From Pseudopyrenochaeta lycopersici (lineage: Eukaryota; Ascomycota; Dothideomycetes; Pleosporales; Pseudopyrenochaetaceae): a stretch of 64,000 nucleotides of DNA. A program made the translations under genes and the position numbers. The notes below the pieces were generated by a model. The model was not told where the DNA came from. It made no database searches and saw only the letters and a list, made by a program, of their open reading frames with translations. The stretch is taken from positions 620,001 to 684,000 of the forward strand of contig NHZP01000029.1 of NCBI GenBank assembly GCA_003313425.1. Reading direction: 5' to 3'. Below are positions 1 to 12,486 of the stretch, in pieces (positions within the stretch are counted from its first letter, which is position 1; each line of letters begins with the position of its first letter).

Positions 1-690
1 TTCCTGCATCTTTCCGCCCGAGACTTCATTATGCTTTGCAATCTTTTGGTCCCATCCGCCATATTGTAGCTGTATGCCGCCGGCCTTCTTGGCGGCTTCT
101 CGGATCACTATTGCCCAGGCCTTTGCCATTTCCTCATATGCCTCCTGTTTGTGTCGGTTGTGCTGATAGGTGTCCCAGTCGGGCAGGCGGTGGATGATGT
201 CGGTGGCTCCGTCCAGGAAGGCGAGCGACGTGGCGGGCTGCTGCTCGTTTGGCGGCAGGAAGTGGGGGGTGAAGTCTTTGAGCGAGTCGAGCAGCTCGAT
301 GAGTTGTTGCCGCACCCGGTTGTATGCGTAGTCGGATGACGAGCGGCCGCCAAAGGGGAAGGCGGCCTGGAAAGCTGCCTCGTACTTTGACAGCACCTCG
401 AGGGTCGACTGTATGCTGGGGCGCGGCGCCGTGGACACGACTTCGTTGCCGATGTCTGGATGGCGCTGGCAGATGGACTGCAGCAGAATCCGCATCTCGT
501 CGGCACTGAGCGTCTCGAGCAGGCGGGGCAAGGGCAGAGGACGGCCAGACATGTTTGTTCGCATGCGCTTCATGCCCCGTGGCGGGGGTCGTGAGGACAG
601 GGCGGGCGAGGCCGAAGGAGAGGCTGACATGCGCTCGTCGTCGCCGCCGCTGCTGCCATCGTCGTCGGCCTTGCGCTTGCGGCCCGCCAT
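1..690 (-). CDS. STS1: Nuclear proteasome tethering factor Cut8/Sts1 (partial, 3' end beyond window)
   Basis: Cut8/Sts1 anchors the 26S proteasome at the nuclear envelope and helps its nuclear localisation (family knowledge). Starting at the ATG at 690-688, the minus strand is open for exactly 230 codons to the first base of the window with no stop, so the C-terminus is missing. Seen in the protein: a basic N-terminus beginning [11 protein letters not shown], a Ser/Pro-rich linker, a leucine-rich segment [20 protein letters not shown] near residues 52-72, and a helical core containing [20 protein letters not shown] and [17 protein letters not shown], which match this family. The ATG was chosen because the basic nuclear-signal-like N-terminus follows directly. 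No intron is needed in the visible part. A neighbour (Mtr4) on the same strand lies about 0.8 kb upstream. Confidence 0.9.
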   Translation of the reverse strand, partial: MAGRKRKADDDGSSGGDDERMSASPSASPALSSRPPPRGMKRMRTNMSGRPLPLPRLLETLSADEMRILLQSICQRHPDIGNEVVSTAPRPSIQSTLEVLSKYEAAFQAAFPFGGRSSSDYAYNRVRQQLIELLDSLKDFTPHFLPPNEQQPATSLAFLDGATDIIHRLPDWDTYQHNRHKQEAYEEMAKAWAIVIREAAKKAGGIQLQYGGWDQKIAKHNEVSGGKMQE

Positions 691-1508
691 GGCAGACGAG
701 GGCGAGAGAACTGGATAAAGGCTGCTGTCAGCGGCGGCATGTGCGTGCATGTCCTGGGCCGGCCACCTACTGTTCCTCGTGGGCGAGTGTCGACTTAGCA
801 GATGGGGGGGCGGCGTGGAGAAGTGGATAGCATTCATGCTGGCGGCGGCCCGCGAAATACAGTCAAGCTGGTGGCGGGTGACGATCGGGTGCCGAGAAGG
901 TGAGGCAAGGAATGCCTCTCGCCGTGTCGGTGGGCCGTGTCCCTTGTCGGGTGTTGGGTGTTGGGTGTTGGGTGTTGGGTGTTGGGTGTTGTGTGTTGTT
1001 GCTGGAGGGAGTGGAGAACGCAAGAGCCCATTAGAAAGGCCCCAAGAAGATGCTAGCCGACACAGCTGCGGGTGCTCGCCCAATCACGTCACATGTCACA
1101 AACTATCACTTTCACCCATCGACCTGGTTGCGCCAGCATATCGCCCTGGACTTGACAGCAAAGTGCGACTACCAGGCTGTCCCGCGGCCATGCAGCCTGG
1201 CTTGTCACCACCCGCCAGAAATAAATGCACATTCACCTTCATCATCATTGTTGCCGGGGGATCATCTGCCGTGGACGCCCACAGCGTCAGATCTAGTCAA
1301 TTTCTATCCAGGATACACCTGCGCCGTGGCCCCTTTTGCAGGCCACTGCGCCAATGCTTCCTTGCGTGCGCTTGAGCCACTGCTATGCCCGGTGGCGCAC
1401 ACCCCAACGCCGTGCAAGTGCCGCACTTACCTGATAAATGTCGAAAATGCTGCCAGAAAGACTCCCACCAATACACTTGATATACATGCCGCCGCGTCAC
1501 TGCCTGAA
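691..1508. other. Intergenic region between Mtr4 and Sts1
   Basis: This stretch is the 5' region of the Sts1 gene and the 3' region of Mtr4. Several overlapping frames stay open on the plus strand, but none shows a recognisable family, splice pattern or codon preference, so I do not call a gene. It contains the heptamer tandem repeat listed separately. Confidence 0.6.
949..997. repeat. TGTTGGG heptamer tandem repeat
   Basis: About five perfect copies of GTGTTGG (equivalently TGTTGGG) followed by a degenerate copy, TGTGTTG. It lies upstream of the Sts1 start. It is not the fungal telomere unit TTAGGG and is a short minisatellite. Confidence 0.85.
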
Positions 1509-4500
1509 TCAGAGATACAGCGACTGGGCTGCCACCAGATCCCTTCGGACAAGGTCCAGCGCTGCGGTGAATTTCTGCTCGAGCTCCTCGCTACCCATAA
1601 CTTTGGCGGCTTGAGCTATTTGCCGGAGCAGCTCCTCGAGTCGTCTGAACAGCCGAATCAGGCTGCCCTCGTAGACATCAGTCATTTTGCTGCACAACGT
1701 TAGCACTGCACTAATGCCAGCAAGAGGTTGCCTCAACATACCAAATTTCGGCAAACGAAGCACCCTTGGACCACGCAAAGACGACCTCCATCAGCTCGTA
1801 CTTGAACGACTTCAGATACTCGTCTTCATTGAGTGTCAGTTTGCTTTCCTGCGACATCTTCGCAATCACCCTGGCTTGTTGTTGAATCTCGCGGTACGGC
1901 TTAGCGAGCTCTTCCTTAAGCGCTGGGACCTCGCTACTCTTCTCTTCGAAGATGAAGCAACTCAGGCATGCCGCACACTGCTGAGGTGTCAATTCGTTGA
2001 AGAAGCGATTGAAGAGCAGCTCGCTGAGCACCAGCTCATCGCCTGTGCTAATCTCGCAAGCAACACGGGCCTTGAGCTGAACGACATCGGCATCGTCAAT
2101 GAAGCCTAGTCGACGCAAAACACGTTTCCTGCTCTTCAGTTCGTCCAGCTGAATCACCGACAAGGCACTCGTAATGTCCTTCTTGATATTTTTGATCTTA
2201 TCGCCGAGCGAAATCTTGTGCGCGTATTGGCTATACAGCTCAGGTAACCTGGGGGAGTTGTGGAGAGGATTCGATAAGAGACGAGACTCAAGCACTTCGA
2301 TTTTCTGCACATGCGTGTTAGTGCGCAAGTATAAAGTAAAAGACAATATCCGCCTACCCGAAGCAATCGCTTAAAGGCCTCATCTTTGATCTGCATATTT
2401 TCGATTGGATCTAGAATAGCGATACCGTCTGGGAAGCGTTTCTTGACCTCGTCCAGTGCCTTGCGAACTGCATTCTTTTGCTCCGTCGACTTCAGCTCAT
2501 TTGGAAGGAACACTCGAAGATGCCCTATCGATTCGATGCAATTTAGCACCACAGGTACAACTTCCATCTTACCTTTGTCTCCAGGAGCAGGTGGACGCAC
2601 ACCGGGTGGTAGCCCATCATTCACCTGGGGCATGAACTTCGTATCGCTCGCAACCAGTAGCAGAATGTCCACAATGTACGATTGCTGAGGCGGTAAAATC
2701 TCGCCTTTGTTCGCCTTTCGCGGTATGAAGGTCACAATCGCCCCCCAGCCAAAATCGTGCTCTTTGAACTTGACTTTGACTAAGCGACCGCTCTGTAAGA
2801 ATTGCAAGCAGTAATTCGGGTGCATAATGACGTCACGCATATCGTTTGTATGTGTATCCAGCTGCTGTCGAAGATTGTAGTAGTCTTTCACAGTCGCTTC
2901 ATCCGTGATTGTCGTGGTCGCCTTTTCATGCTCCAATTCTTGAAGTTCTGCCAAATTTGTGAGCGTGGGGCTAAAATTTCGTGCTGACGCAAACTTACGC
3001 TTCTCTAAAGTCGAAACCCCAGCCGTATTCTGGAACTGGAAGAAACACCTCTCAAGCATAAACTCGGGGGAGATGCCTTCGACTCGCATAAGATTGAGGA
3101 TCATGTTATACCCGAGATGGAAAGCGGAGTTCAAGTTGTCTTGCTGGCCGCGTACAATCTCCTTTGCTACGGCAGGCTCCATTTGCTGATCAATCATCAT
3201 TATGACAATGCCCCTGTCATCCAGCCCACGACGACCTGCTCGACCAGACATTTGAATAAATTCACTAGGCGTGACCCAACGTTGCGATACTCCGTCAAAC
3301 TTACGCACACTGGTAAATACGACAGTCTTTGCCGGCATGTTTAGTCCAATGGAGAAAGTCTCAGTCGCAAACAAGACTTTGATAAGGCCTTCCTGGAACA
3401 GAATCTCGATAGTCTCCTTCAGGATAGGTAGTAATCCAGAGTGATGGACGCCAATCCCCCTCCGTAGTAAAGGAAGAATATGCTGGATCTGTGGAAGGCT
3501 GCGATCCTCCTCTGACAACATCTCAATGGCGCTACTGAAGACCTTGGACACCATAGCTTTTTCTGACTCGTCGTTGAACGAGAGCTGGCTCATGGAAAGG
3601 GCGTAATTCTCGCACTCTCGCTTGCTGAAACTGAAAACAATGACTGGATTGTAGCTCTTGACCATGATCATCTTCACAATCTTGTATATGTCCGAGTTGT
3701 CCTTGTTGCCGCCCTTGTTGGTCTTTTTATCCTTGCCTTTGCCCTTGCGTTTTGCCATGAAATCTGCCGGATCACTCCCAGCCTTGTCCGCAATCGAAGA
3801 CATGGCCTTCTGGAAGTTCTCCTCTCGGAACACACCCTTCTCGTCGACTACCAGATGTATGCCATCGGCACCCTGAGGGAAGAAGTAGTGTTGGAGAGGG
3901 GTTGGGCGGAAGTCCGTATATACGACGTGGCACGGCTGGCTGTGGGTTTTGGTGATCCACTCCGCAAACTGCATGGCGTTGGGAATGGTGGCGGAGAGGA
4001 AGACGTAGCGGACCTTGTCTGGGAGTAGAATAATAGTCTCCTCCCAGACAACGCCTCTTGACTTGTCTCGCAGATAGTGCACCTCATCGAAGACGACCCA
4101 GGCGACTTCGCGCATGATCTCCGAGCCTCGATACAACATGGAGCGCAGAATCTATCCACATTAGGTGCAATCACAGGAGCAGGAGAGGCGCCATACCTCA
4201 GTGGTCATGACTAGACATGTTGCCGTCGGATTAATTGTGACATCCCCGGTCATGAGGCCCACGTCGCCGAAATCAGCCATGAATTCGCGGTACTTTTGGT
4301 TGCTCAATGCCTTGATGGGGCTGGTATAGATGACACGCTGATTGTTCTTCAGACACTGCGCAATGGCGTACTCAGCCACGACCGTCTTCCCCGCCGAGGT
4401 GTGTGCCGAAACCAGAACGCTCTCGTTCCGCTGTATGGAAGCGATTGAGACCTGCTGGAAAGGGTCGAGTGTGAAGGGCCAGGTGCGCGCAGGCTCGGCG

Positions 4501-4883
4501 GGGGCTTTGTGCTCGGAGATGGGTACATAGTCGTAGTCGGGCGGGAGGGCAACCTGATGGCGGACCTGGTGCGAGAGCACCACCGCCTGGCCGTCTTGCT
4601 GGGGCTGCGCCTGCAATCCGGCGGCGGCGGCGACCTCGCGCGACTGCTCCGTCTCGAAATCGTCGGTCACAACGGGCTCGGGCTCTGCATCGCGCTTCTG
4701 CCGCTTGAGCAGCTGCTCGGTGGCGTCGTCGCGGGCAGGCTCATCTGCCTCTGCGGGCGCATCCAACATGGGGGCATCCGCCACGGGCGATTTCACGTCG
4801 CCGTTCGCCTGGCGCTTCTTGCTCTTTTTGGGCTCGGCGTCGGTGGCAGGGCCGCCCTCGAAGACGTCGAACATGTCGTCCAT
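1509..4883 (-). CDS. MTR4: ATP-dependent RNA helicase Mtr4/Dob1 (exosome cofactor)
   Basis: Mtr4 is the Ski2-like 3'-5' RNA helicase of the TRAMP complex that feeds RNA to the nuclear exosome. Exons read on the minus strand are 4883-4197, 4151-2358, 2304-1742 and 1689-1509. The introns (45, 53 and 52 nt) all have GT-AG ends, and joining them restores the conserved runs [18 protein letters not shown] and [19 protein letters not shown]. The protein is 1074 aa, close to yeast Mtr4 (1073). It has Walker [10 protein letters not shown] near 159-167, the DEVH box at 251-254, SGRAGRRG, the arch region and the C-terminal DSHCT domain ending in [12 protein letters not shown]. The frame is open upstream of 4883, but [10 protein letters not shown] is the usual fungal start. 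It is head-to-head with Cox8, 313 bp away. Confidence 0.96.
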
Positions 4884-5196
4884 GGTGGGCAGACTGCGCG
4901 GTTTCGACCCGTAGCCAGGCACGTCTTCGACCAGTGCGTGTCGCGGCGTGGCTTCCGTCAGCAGTTGTGCGCCGGGAAGGTGCGCTCCAGAAGTTTTGCG
5001 TGGAGAGAAGTCGCAAACTACGAAAAAGTCAAGAGCGACCGAGCTTGGGCCCCCGCCAAGAATTGGTTCCTGCCGGTCGAAGCTGCTTTCAACATCGAAC
5101 CACCCGCTGCCAGCCCTCCCACAACCTCTCCCCTCGACTCCCCCGCCAGAGTACGCTCGCTGCCACGCCAATTGACTCGTCTGCTGACGTCTGAAG
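4884..5196. promoter_or_regulatory. Shared promoter between Mtr4 and Cox8
   Basis: A 313-bp gap separates two divergent start codons, so both 5' UTRs and core promoters must lie here. It is C/T-rich towards Cox8. No TATA box is evident, which fits housekeeping genes. Confidence 0.6.
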
Positions 5197-5542
5197 ATGC
5201 TCGCCCGTGCTACCTTCCGCGCCGCCTCGGCCCCCTCGCTCGTCGCCCGCCGCGGCTTCCAGTCGACCCGCGCCCAGCTTGCCAGCCCATACCATTACCC
5301 CGAGGGTCCTCGCAGCAACTTGCCTTTCGACCCGCTAAAGAAGGGCTTTGCCTTCAAGTACTGGGGCTTCATGGGTAGGCTTCTAGCATCCTCAATGGCT
5401 GGCAGCCGCTAACGCACATAGCTACCGGATTCGCCCTTCCCTTCCTCCTTGCTGGTGAGACCCGCACTGCGTGCCTATTTTCCCGGTATTCCTTTCTAAC
5501 GCTGGTACTATCACAGTTTGGCAGACGAAGAAGAACAAATAA
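5197..5542 (+). CDS. COX8: Cytochrome c oxidase subunit VIII (Cox8/COX7C family), mitochondrial
   Basis: A small single-pass inner-membrane subunit of respiratory complex IV. Exons are 5197-5374, 5422-5454 and 5517-5542, giving 78 aa. The introns are 47 and 62 nt with GTAGGC/GTGAGA donors, and the second has a CTAAC branch site. The N-terminus [20 protein letters not shown] is Arg/Ala/Ser-rich without acids, a typical matrix-targeting sequence. The mature part has [20 protein letters not shown] followed by one membrane helix, [12 protein letters not shown], and a basic tail KKNK, which is the family pattern. The middle exon is only 33 nt, which would make the gene easy to miss. Stop TAA at 5540-5542. 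Confidence 0.92.
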
Positions 5543-5987
5543 GCCACGGCGTTGGCATGGTTTTCGCGTACTGGGGAACGAGGGAACTTGTAGAATAAGG
5601 AGAGGTCCCACGAACGACTGTACTAGACATCACTGCATCAAATTCCATTGCCCGTGTTCATTTATATCTTTCCGCCTGTCAGGCTTGTGATGTTAATGAC
5701 GGGCAGCCATTTCTTCGTCATGGCTCAGAGGCTGCTCTAAGCCCGGATAGCTTCGACTCATTCTGCAGTTGCTCCTCGGAATTTGGAACGTGACGTGGAT
5801 AGTATGCAGACGGCCTCATCCGTGAGATAGAAAGAGATCACAATCCTCAACATGAATGTGACGCATGCAACTTCGGCAAAAGCTCGGCGGATATAGCTGC
5901 ACCAAAATTTCACGCCTACTCACAGCGCCTGATTTCGCCAGGTATCGCTCGCATCTCCGCACGCACCAAATCCATGATTACCCGGCG
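5543..5987. other. Intergenic region Cox8-Elp1
   Basis: This is the 3' region of Cox8 and the promoter side of Elp1. I see no coding signal, TATA box or repeat worth naming. Confidence 0.6.
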
Positions 5988-8900
5988 ATGCGAAATCTCA
6001 AGATCGTGGGAAGGTCGCTCCAGCGATTTTCCGGGGAGGACCCATTGCCCCTCGTCGCTACCGTCTGGGACGTCGCATCAAATGCACTAATATGCGCCTT
6101 CGGACCTTCAGAATCACGTGCGGTCATCGAACTCAAACGACTAAACTACACCCGCAACGGTGCAGAAGAACGGCTCGAAAGCATTGCATCGTGGGATGCG
6201 CCGTGCCCACTGCCCTCGCTTAATCATGACTCGATACTCAGCCTGCATCACTTCTCGGATACAGGAACGTCATGCCTGGTGCTCGCCGGGGGAGACATAA
6301 TCTTAGTCAGAGAGAAGCCGCTATCAACAGAAGAGCTGGTCGAAATTGTGGGATCGGTGGATGCTGGTATCTCGGCCGCCGCCTGGTCTCCAGATGAGGA
6401 GCTTCTGGCCATTACAACCCAAGCTGATACGCTTTTGTTGATGAGTCGTGATATCGAAAATGTGGCCAGTATAACACTCACTGCTGAAGATATCAACGTG
6501 TCAAACCATGTCTCCGTAGGCTGGGGCAAAAAGGAAACGCAGTTCAAGGGCAAACGAGCAAGAGCGTTGCAAGATCCCACTGTGCCTGAGACAATTGATG
6601 ATGGAGTGCTCAGCTTCGCTGACGATCGTTCTGTCACTATTAGTTGGAGAGGCGACGGGGCGTACTTTGCGGTCAACAAAATCGAAGAAGAGCGCCGTCG
6701 CATGCTTCGGGTTTACTCAAGAGAAGGTCGACTGGACAGTGTCAGCGAACCTGTTAATGGCCTCGAAGGAGCACTCAGTTGGCGACCATCAGGCAACCTG
6801 ATAGCCGGCATCTGTCGCTCCAGTGATAAGATTGAAGTCATCTTCTTTGAGCGGAATGGCCTTCGTCATGGTCAGTTCGATATTCGACTCACGTCTGAAG
6901 AAGTCGCGGCCCTAATAACACCCTTGACGCTCACGTGGAGTAGCGACTCCAACGTCCTGGCTGTCTCATATCCCAACAAGGTGCAATTGTGGACTATGAG
7001 CAACTATCACTACTATCTCAAACAAGAGCTAGGTTTCGCAGTGCCTGCAACTCGTACCGTGACATGCAGCTGGCATTCCGAGCGACCGCTGGCCGTGGCA
7101 CTGTCAACCCCGGGTAAGCACGCTCCCATCACCAAGTGCTCCCGCTGACCAACCGCATTTTAGATGCACTCCAAGTACTCGAGTATGCGTCGATCACGGC
7201 TGCTGGCTCGGTCGCGCCACCCAACGACTTTGGAATGGTTGCATCTATTGATGGACGTAAGTTGATCGACATAACCAAGTATACGGATAGTCACTGACAT
7301 TTTCCAGTATATGTGAAGCTTACACCCCTAAGAATTGCCAATGTTCCTCCCCCTATGTCACTGCATACCCTTCTCCTTGAGCAGAAGCCCGTGGATGTTG
7401 CCATGTCGATGTCAGGAACGCGCCTCGCCGTGCTCTCGGATCATGATCTCGCAGTATATGCTCTAGACATGAACAAAAGACCTATACCAAAACCTGAACT
7501 TCTCTGGCGGAGCAATACGATCAATGACTACTGCCCACGTCATGTTACGTTCCTTGGCAATAATCAGATCTATATTATTACGGATAAGTGGGATGAGGAC
7601 GAGAGTTATCTCTGGCGGTGTGAAAAACAAGAGCTCATTCCTCATGGCCCGATTGTAGAGGGCGCGATTATCTCTTTATTGGTATCTAGTGTAGACCGCT
7701 CAACGTTGTATGCACAAGAGTATAACGGGGCGCTCCATCAGATCAATACTGAGGAAGATACGGTCGGTTTGTCACATCGAACTTCTCTCATACACAAATT
7801 TCCGACTCTTTCGGCGGAGATCCAGATCATCGATATTGAAAGACAAGTAAGGAAACTAATAACTCACATCCTTACATTACACGCAATTAACGGTGATAGA
7901 TATTGGCTTTCAGTTTAACCAAATCCGGTGTACTGTACGCTAACGAGCGATTACTGGTGCGGAATTGCACATCGTTTGTGCTTACACCGGCTCATCTCAT
8001 ATTTACGACTACTCAACATCTCCTCAAATTTGTACACCTCACTGGTGTAGATGGTACGTGTGATTGCCAAGGAGGATTCGCATCGACTTGTTAATGTTCT
8101 ATAGACCTTGAACTTCCTGCAGATGAACCGCAGAAAGACGAGCGCTGCAGAAGCATTGAGAGGGGTGCTAAAATTGTTACAGTTATGCCAACAACATATT
8201 CAGTGGTATTGCAAATGCCCCGAGGCAACCTAGAAACTATATACCCGCGAGCGTTAGTGCTTGCAGCTATTCGCCGTAGCATTGAAGCGGGGCGTTATGA
8301 CGAAGCGTTCCTTACCTGCCGCAACCAGCGCGTAGATATGAATATTCTGCATGATTATGATCCAGACCGATTCATGTCGAGCATTGAAAAGATTGTCAAA
8401 CAGATTAAGAGAGTGGAACACCTTGATCTGCTCCTCTCGCAATTTCGGTAAGTGACTTTTGTGTCCAGATTTGTCACTTAGCTGACTTCACAAGGAATGA
8501 TGACGTGGCGGAGACTATGTATAAGGAGACACTCAAGACAGGCGACTTGACTATCAAATCAAGGCTTCCACAAGCTCAAGTGGATAGCAAGGTCAACCGC
8601 ATTTGCGATGCGTTTCTGGTCGTGCTTGAGCAATCTCAGTTCAAGGATATCCACTTGCAAAACATCATCACATCTCATGTCAGCAAGGTTCCGCCAGCTT
8701 TAGAGAATGGGCTCGCGATGATAGGCCGACTTCAAGGTATTCACCCGTGACCAAACCTTGCATTCTGTACTAATTGATCTCAAGCAAGCCAGGATCCTCT
8801 TACGGATAAAGCGGCTGAGCATATCTGCTTCCTCGCCGATGTCAACCAGTTGTATGATACCTCGCTAGGACTGTATGATTTGGATCTTGCTCTGCTCATC

Positions 8901-10271
8901 GCGCAGCAATCCCAGAAGGTATGTTATGATGGTTGGTATATTTACGGTTTCGCATCGCTAATGTTACCTTAGGATCCTCGAGAATACCTCCCCCATCTCC
9001 AGTCATTGCAGGACATGCCACCACTTCGTCGCATGTTTCAGATTGACGATCAGCTCGGCCGTCGAGGAAAAGCACTAACACACCTCAAGGACCTTCAGGC
9101 GTTCGACGAAGTCCAGGGTTATGTACAGAAACATGCTCTCTATTCTGAAGCATTAAATTTGTACCAATACGACACCATCCGTCTAAAGGAGATCATGCGC
9201 CTTTACGCAGACTTTCTAAGCATGCACAACAAGCACAAAGAAGCTGGACTAGCGTATGAATATCTAGATGATCATATCTCAGCCTGGCCATGCTATCGTT
9301 CAGCGAATTTGTGGCGTGAAGCACTTTCTTCCGCCATGTTAGCAGTCATAACTGCTGAGGAACTTGAGTCCATCGCGTCATCTCTTGCAGAAGCCCTAGT
9401 CGAATCAAAAGACTACCTCTCTGCATCAACTATCACCCTGGACTATTTATCTGATCTCCCTACTGCTGCGCAGCTTCTTTGCAAAGGTTGCTACTTCGCC
9501 GAAGCAGTGCGTGTCGTTACACTCCGCCGCCAGCCAGAACTCATTACCACCGTTATCGATCCCGGGCTCGTTGAACGAAGTGCGGACATGACCGAATTTC
9601 TTGCGGATATGAAAGGTCAACTCCTTGCTCAAGTACCTCGACTCTCTGAACTCCGCACAAAGAAGGCAGAAGATCCAGTCGCATTTTATGAAGGAATGGA
9701 CGATGGCGGTGCGAATATACCAGACAACGTCTCTTTAGCACCCACAAATACCACTTCAGGAGGTACATTCATGACGCGCTATACGAACCAAACAGGGACA
9801 GTAAACACGCAAGCCACTCGAAAGACAAGCAAAAATAAGCGGAGAGAAGAGCGGAAGCGCGCGCGTGGAAAGAAGGGTACAGTCTACGAGGAAGAGTACC
9901 TGACCAATTCCATTGAACGACTTATCGAGCGCATCAACAGCATGCAGGATGAGATTCAACGCCTTATTGAAGGACTAGTTAAGCGCGGCATGAGAGAGCG
10001 TGCAGATGCTGTATCAAATGCGGTAAATGAAGTCATTGAAAAGTGTCAAGAAGCAGTCGAGGAGATGTACTCGTCACCGAATGGAGTAGCTGGTGCTGCG
10101 GCTGCGGATGGTGCAATCAATGGAATCAATGGGCCATCAGTTCCCACGAATGAAGAAGCAATAAGGCCGACTGGTGGTGATGCAACCCTTTGGGATAGTC
10201 TGCAGGAAGTAAGCAAAACAAGAGCGGCGCCAGTTCTGAAAAATTTCGCAAGACTGAGTCTTCTGGGATAG
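5988..10271 (+). CDS. ELP1: Elongator complex subunit Elp1 (Iki3/IKBKAP family)
   Basis: Elp1 is the scaffold of Elongator, which modifies wobble uridines of tRNAs. Exons are 5988-7113, 7164-7256, 7308-7846, 7900-8053, 8105-8447, 8495-8736, 8785-8918 and 8973-10271, total 1309 aa (yeast 1349). All seven introns are GT-AG, 48-54 nt. The start MRNLKIVGRSL is the usual Elp1 N-terminus; an upstream in-frame TTG-type extension is disregarded. Two N-terminal WD40-like propellers give way after about residue 750 to an alpha-solenoid with AAEHICFLADVNQLYDTSLGLY and DPREYLPHLQSL, both Elp1 hallmarks. Near the C-terminus is a Lys/Arg-rich run KNKRREERKRARGKKG, matching the basic tRNA-binding region. 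For exon 7 the acceptor at 8783-8784 was chosen because the next AG breaks the frame. Confidence 0.95.
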
Positions 10272-11358
10272 AGGGTTTCAATTGAGCACCGATCCCGTCT
10301 ATGCTGAAGGATAGATAGCTAGAGAATAATGGGGGCTAATCGACCATTCTTGCTTCCACTCAAACTAGGTCGTACGATTCTTGTCCTTAGCCATGACATT
10401 CCAAGCGTAGCCACAAAGCCTTGTTGATGACCTAGAGGCATTGAAAGTTGTACTCAAAGGAAAGTTATGCCGAGAATTTGCGCAGTGGGCCGCACAAAAA
10501 GGAACGGTCTACTGTTTCCGTTTCCTGGAGAATGCTTGCTATCAGACTTCATCTAGCCGCCTTTAAACTCGTCTTATGCCTTGTGGAACCAGAAGTCGAA
10601 CCTGTCACGGATCGATTTCTAAAGAACTGATGGGGATGGCGCTCATATTACATGACAGCACGCATGGCAAAGAAAAACAGCATTTACTCAACTTTTGTAT
10701 CTCGCAGGGGTAGGCATAGGCACAACGTAGTTTGTTGATAACATTGGTTTGCGTCTGAGCACAAATAGAGCTCTGGTTCTTACTTTTGGATGGGCTAGAG
10801 AGTGCTATAGTTTTCCTGGTTTCATGGCGTAAATTCGAGATTGAAGGATTCACTACACTGTTGGCCAAAAAATCGCATAGTACGATGTGACTCACTACCG
10901 CCACTCATCAGTTCATAAAGCTTCTCGGCCTTTCCGATGGAACCACAGCGTAATTTACCGGGATACGGAATGATTTTAACTTCCCTCTGGCTTGACCTGC
11001 GCTGGATACCATCCTCTGCCTTGACTTTTGTAGCTGCCTTAGTCACCTCCTCTCAAACCCAGCCATAACCATGATTGCCCACTGTGTCATACTGCCGTTA
11101 GCAGCAGGTGTCTTGCCCGTTTCGTCGTTAGTTTTCCTTCTTCGTGACATTTCGCACGAGCTGTATCTCTATTGTGTAGGGCCCCGTTGAAAAATGCAGG
11201 CCATCCTAAACAAGTTGCGCTGATGGCTGGGTTAAGTGGGTTTTCTATCTCCTCAAACTCCATCAACGTCTTCAACTGTTCAAAAATGAATGCCCTTTTG
11301 AGCTTCTCTCGCATGGCTGGTGGCAACGGGTTGTGGTGGGTGGCAGACTCTTCCCACA
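10272..11358. other. Intergenic region downstream of Elp1
   Basis: Several minus-strand frames of 70-100 codons occur (for example 10822-11046 and 11087-11359). They share no family signature and no convincing splice links. One may be a 3' extension of the ABM-like gene at 11359-12486, but I cannot join them. Otherwise I see nothing here. Confidence 0.45.
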
Positions 11359-12486
11359 TTAACTAGAGAGTACTGTATCCCAAAAAGATCTGGAACTTTC
11401 GGAGATCTTCTCGTGAACGAGGCCATAATGCGGAGCCTCTTTCTTGACCGGAGAACCCCGCCAGCGTACGCCGCTCAGCCCCAAAGGAATACACCATTCC
11501 ACGGTGAATGACGCGCTCAATTCAACACCCTTCTCAGACTGCACCTTTCTGCTACGAACAGATTCAGGACTCAGCCCATTGAGAGCGACAGCAACCAACC
11601 CCTCGGTTACATGCGTACATCGGCGCCCACACAATCCGCAGCCTAGGAAATTGGAGCATACATCCAGACACGCGGCTGAGATATTCAGGCCTTGTGTGTT
11701 GATTAGCCATGTGTGAAGTTTTGGGCGCGCCATACCGGTCTCGGTTGGTAGTAGCGGAACTTTGAACTTGCGAAAGTCGGTATAAGGGATGTAGTCTAGA
11801 AGGTGCGGTCCCATACCGTGGTGATACCGCGTCATGGTAGAAGGGCCACGAACTAAGCTAGGCAATATCTCGTTGATACGCAAAGCATCTGTCGACTCAA
11901 GGAAACGATTGTGTGCTTCAAGGCTATGCCAGAAGGAGAGAATGATAAGCCATTGTTCACACGGATCGGTTTCTAACTTGCGACCTACGTGGACTTGTAA
12001 ATATTGCGGTGGCTAATTTCTACGGAAGATATAAACCACACCTATCTTGAAGGAGATCATGCCCTCTTGTTGTGCGACTATGGGCCGCAGCCGCAGGTCA
12101 AATGTTGATGCGAACATTTCAAAGGGGACCGCAATGGGGAACTCTAAGAGTACAGCCAGTACTGTTGACGACATGTGGACGTGGCTTTTCTGACTGTCAT
12201 CGGTTGTTCTAAAGTCTAGAATGTCTGCCATTTGACTGATAGCATTCTGAAAAACCGGAGATAGTCGATAGCTGTCGGAAGGACTACGTCCCTGCCTGGT
12301 CACTGGGGCATGGTTGAGCGAAAACTTAAAACATTTAGAGTTGAGATTCGGAGTCTTTTCCACATAAAGCGATCCGTCGTGTGCATACTTGACTGCAACC
12401 CAGCAATTTGAAGCGCTTACTTGACTCCGCGCCTGCGTGACTACCCTTGGTGTGCCTGGATGGAGCACGCGACACGATTGATGCAT
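11359..12486 (-). CDS. Hypothetical protein with ABM-like (dimeric alpha/beta barrel) region
   Basis: Two minus-strand segments in the same frame (12486-12042 and 11984-11359) are separated by an in-frame TAG. Removing a 57-nt GT-AG intron (11985-12041) joins them and gives the run GMISFKIGRKLETDPCEQW followed by a WHSLEAHNRF segment. This resembles antibiotic-biosynthesis-monooxygenase (ABM) domains, which read G-x-I-x4-GR-x-EDP-x-n-W-x-S-x-EAH. The spliced frame is 356 aa from the first ATG; a start at 12231 (MADILDF) is equally possible. A further 45-nt GTATGG...AAG segment with a CTAAT branch site near 11690-11735 could be another intron and would not shift the frame. The C-terminal half is Ser/Cys-rich and unlike anything I recognise. 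It could be a decaying gene; function not assignable. Confidence 0.4.

Noticed and set aside
949..997. Heptamer array considered as telomere-like
   Set aside because: The unit is TGTTGGG, not TTAGGG, and the flanks are ordinary housekeeping genes.
749..1703. Two plus-strand frames of about 210 codons in the Sts1-Mtr4 gap
   Set aside because: Composition and content look random, one overlaps the last Mtr4 exon antisense and the other is built partly from the heptamer repeat.
4509..5378. 289-codon plus-strand frame over the Mtr4 5' end and Cox8
   Set aside because: It overlaps the conserved Mtr4 N-terminus antisense and Cox8 out of frame; no domain.
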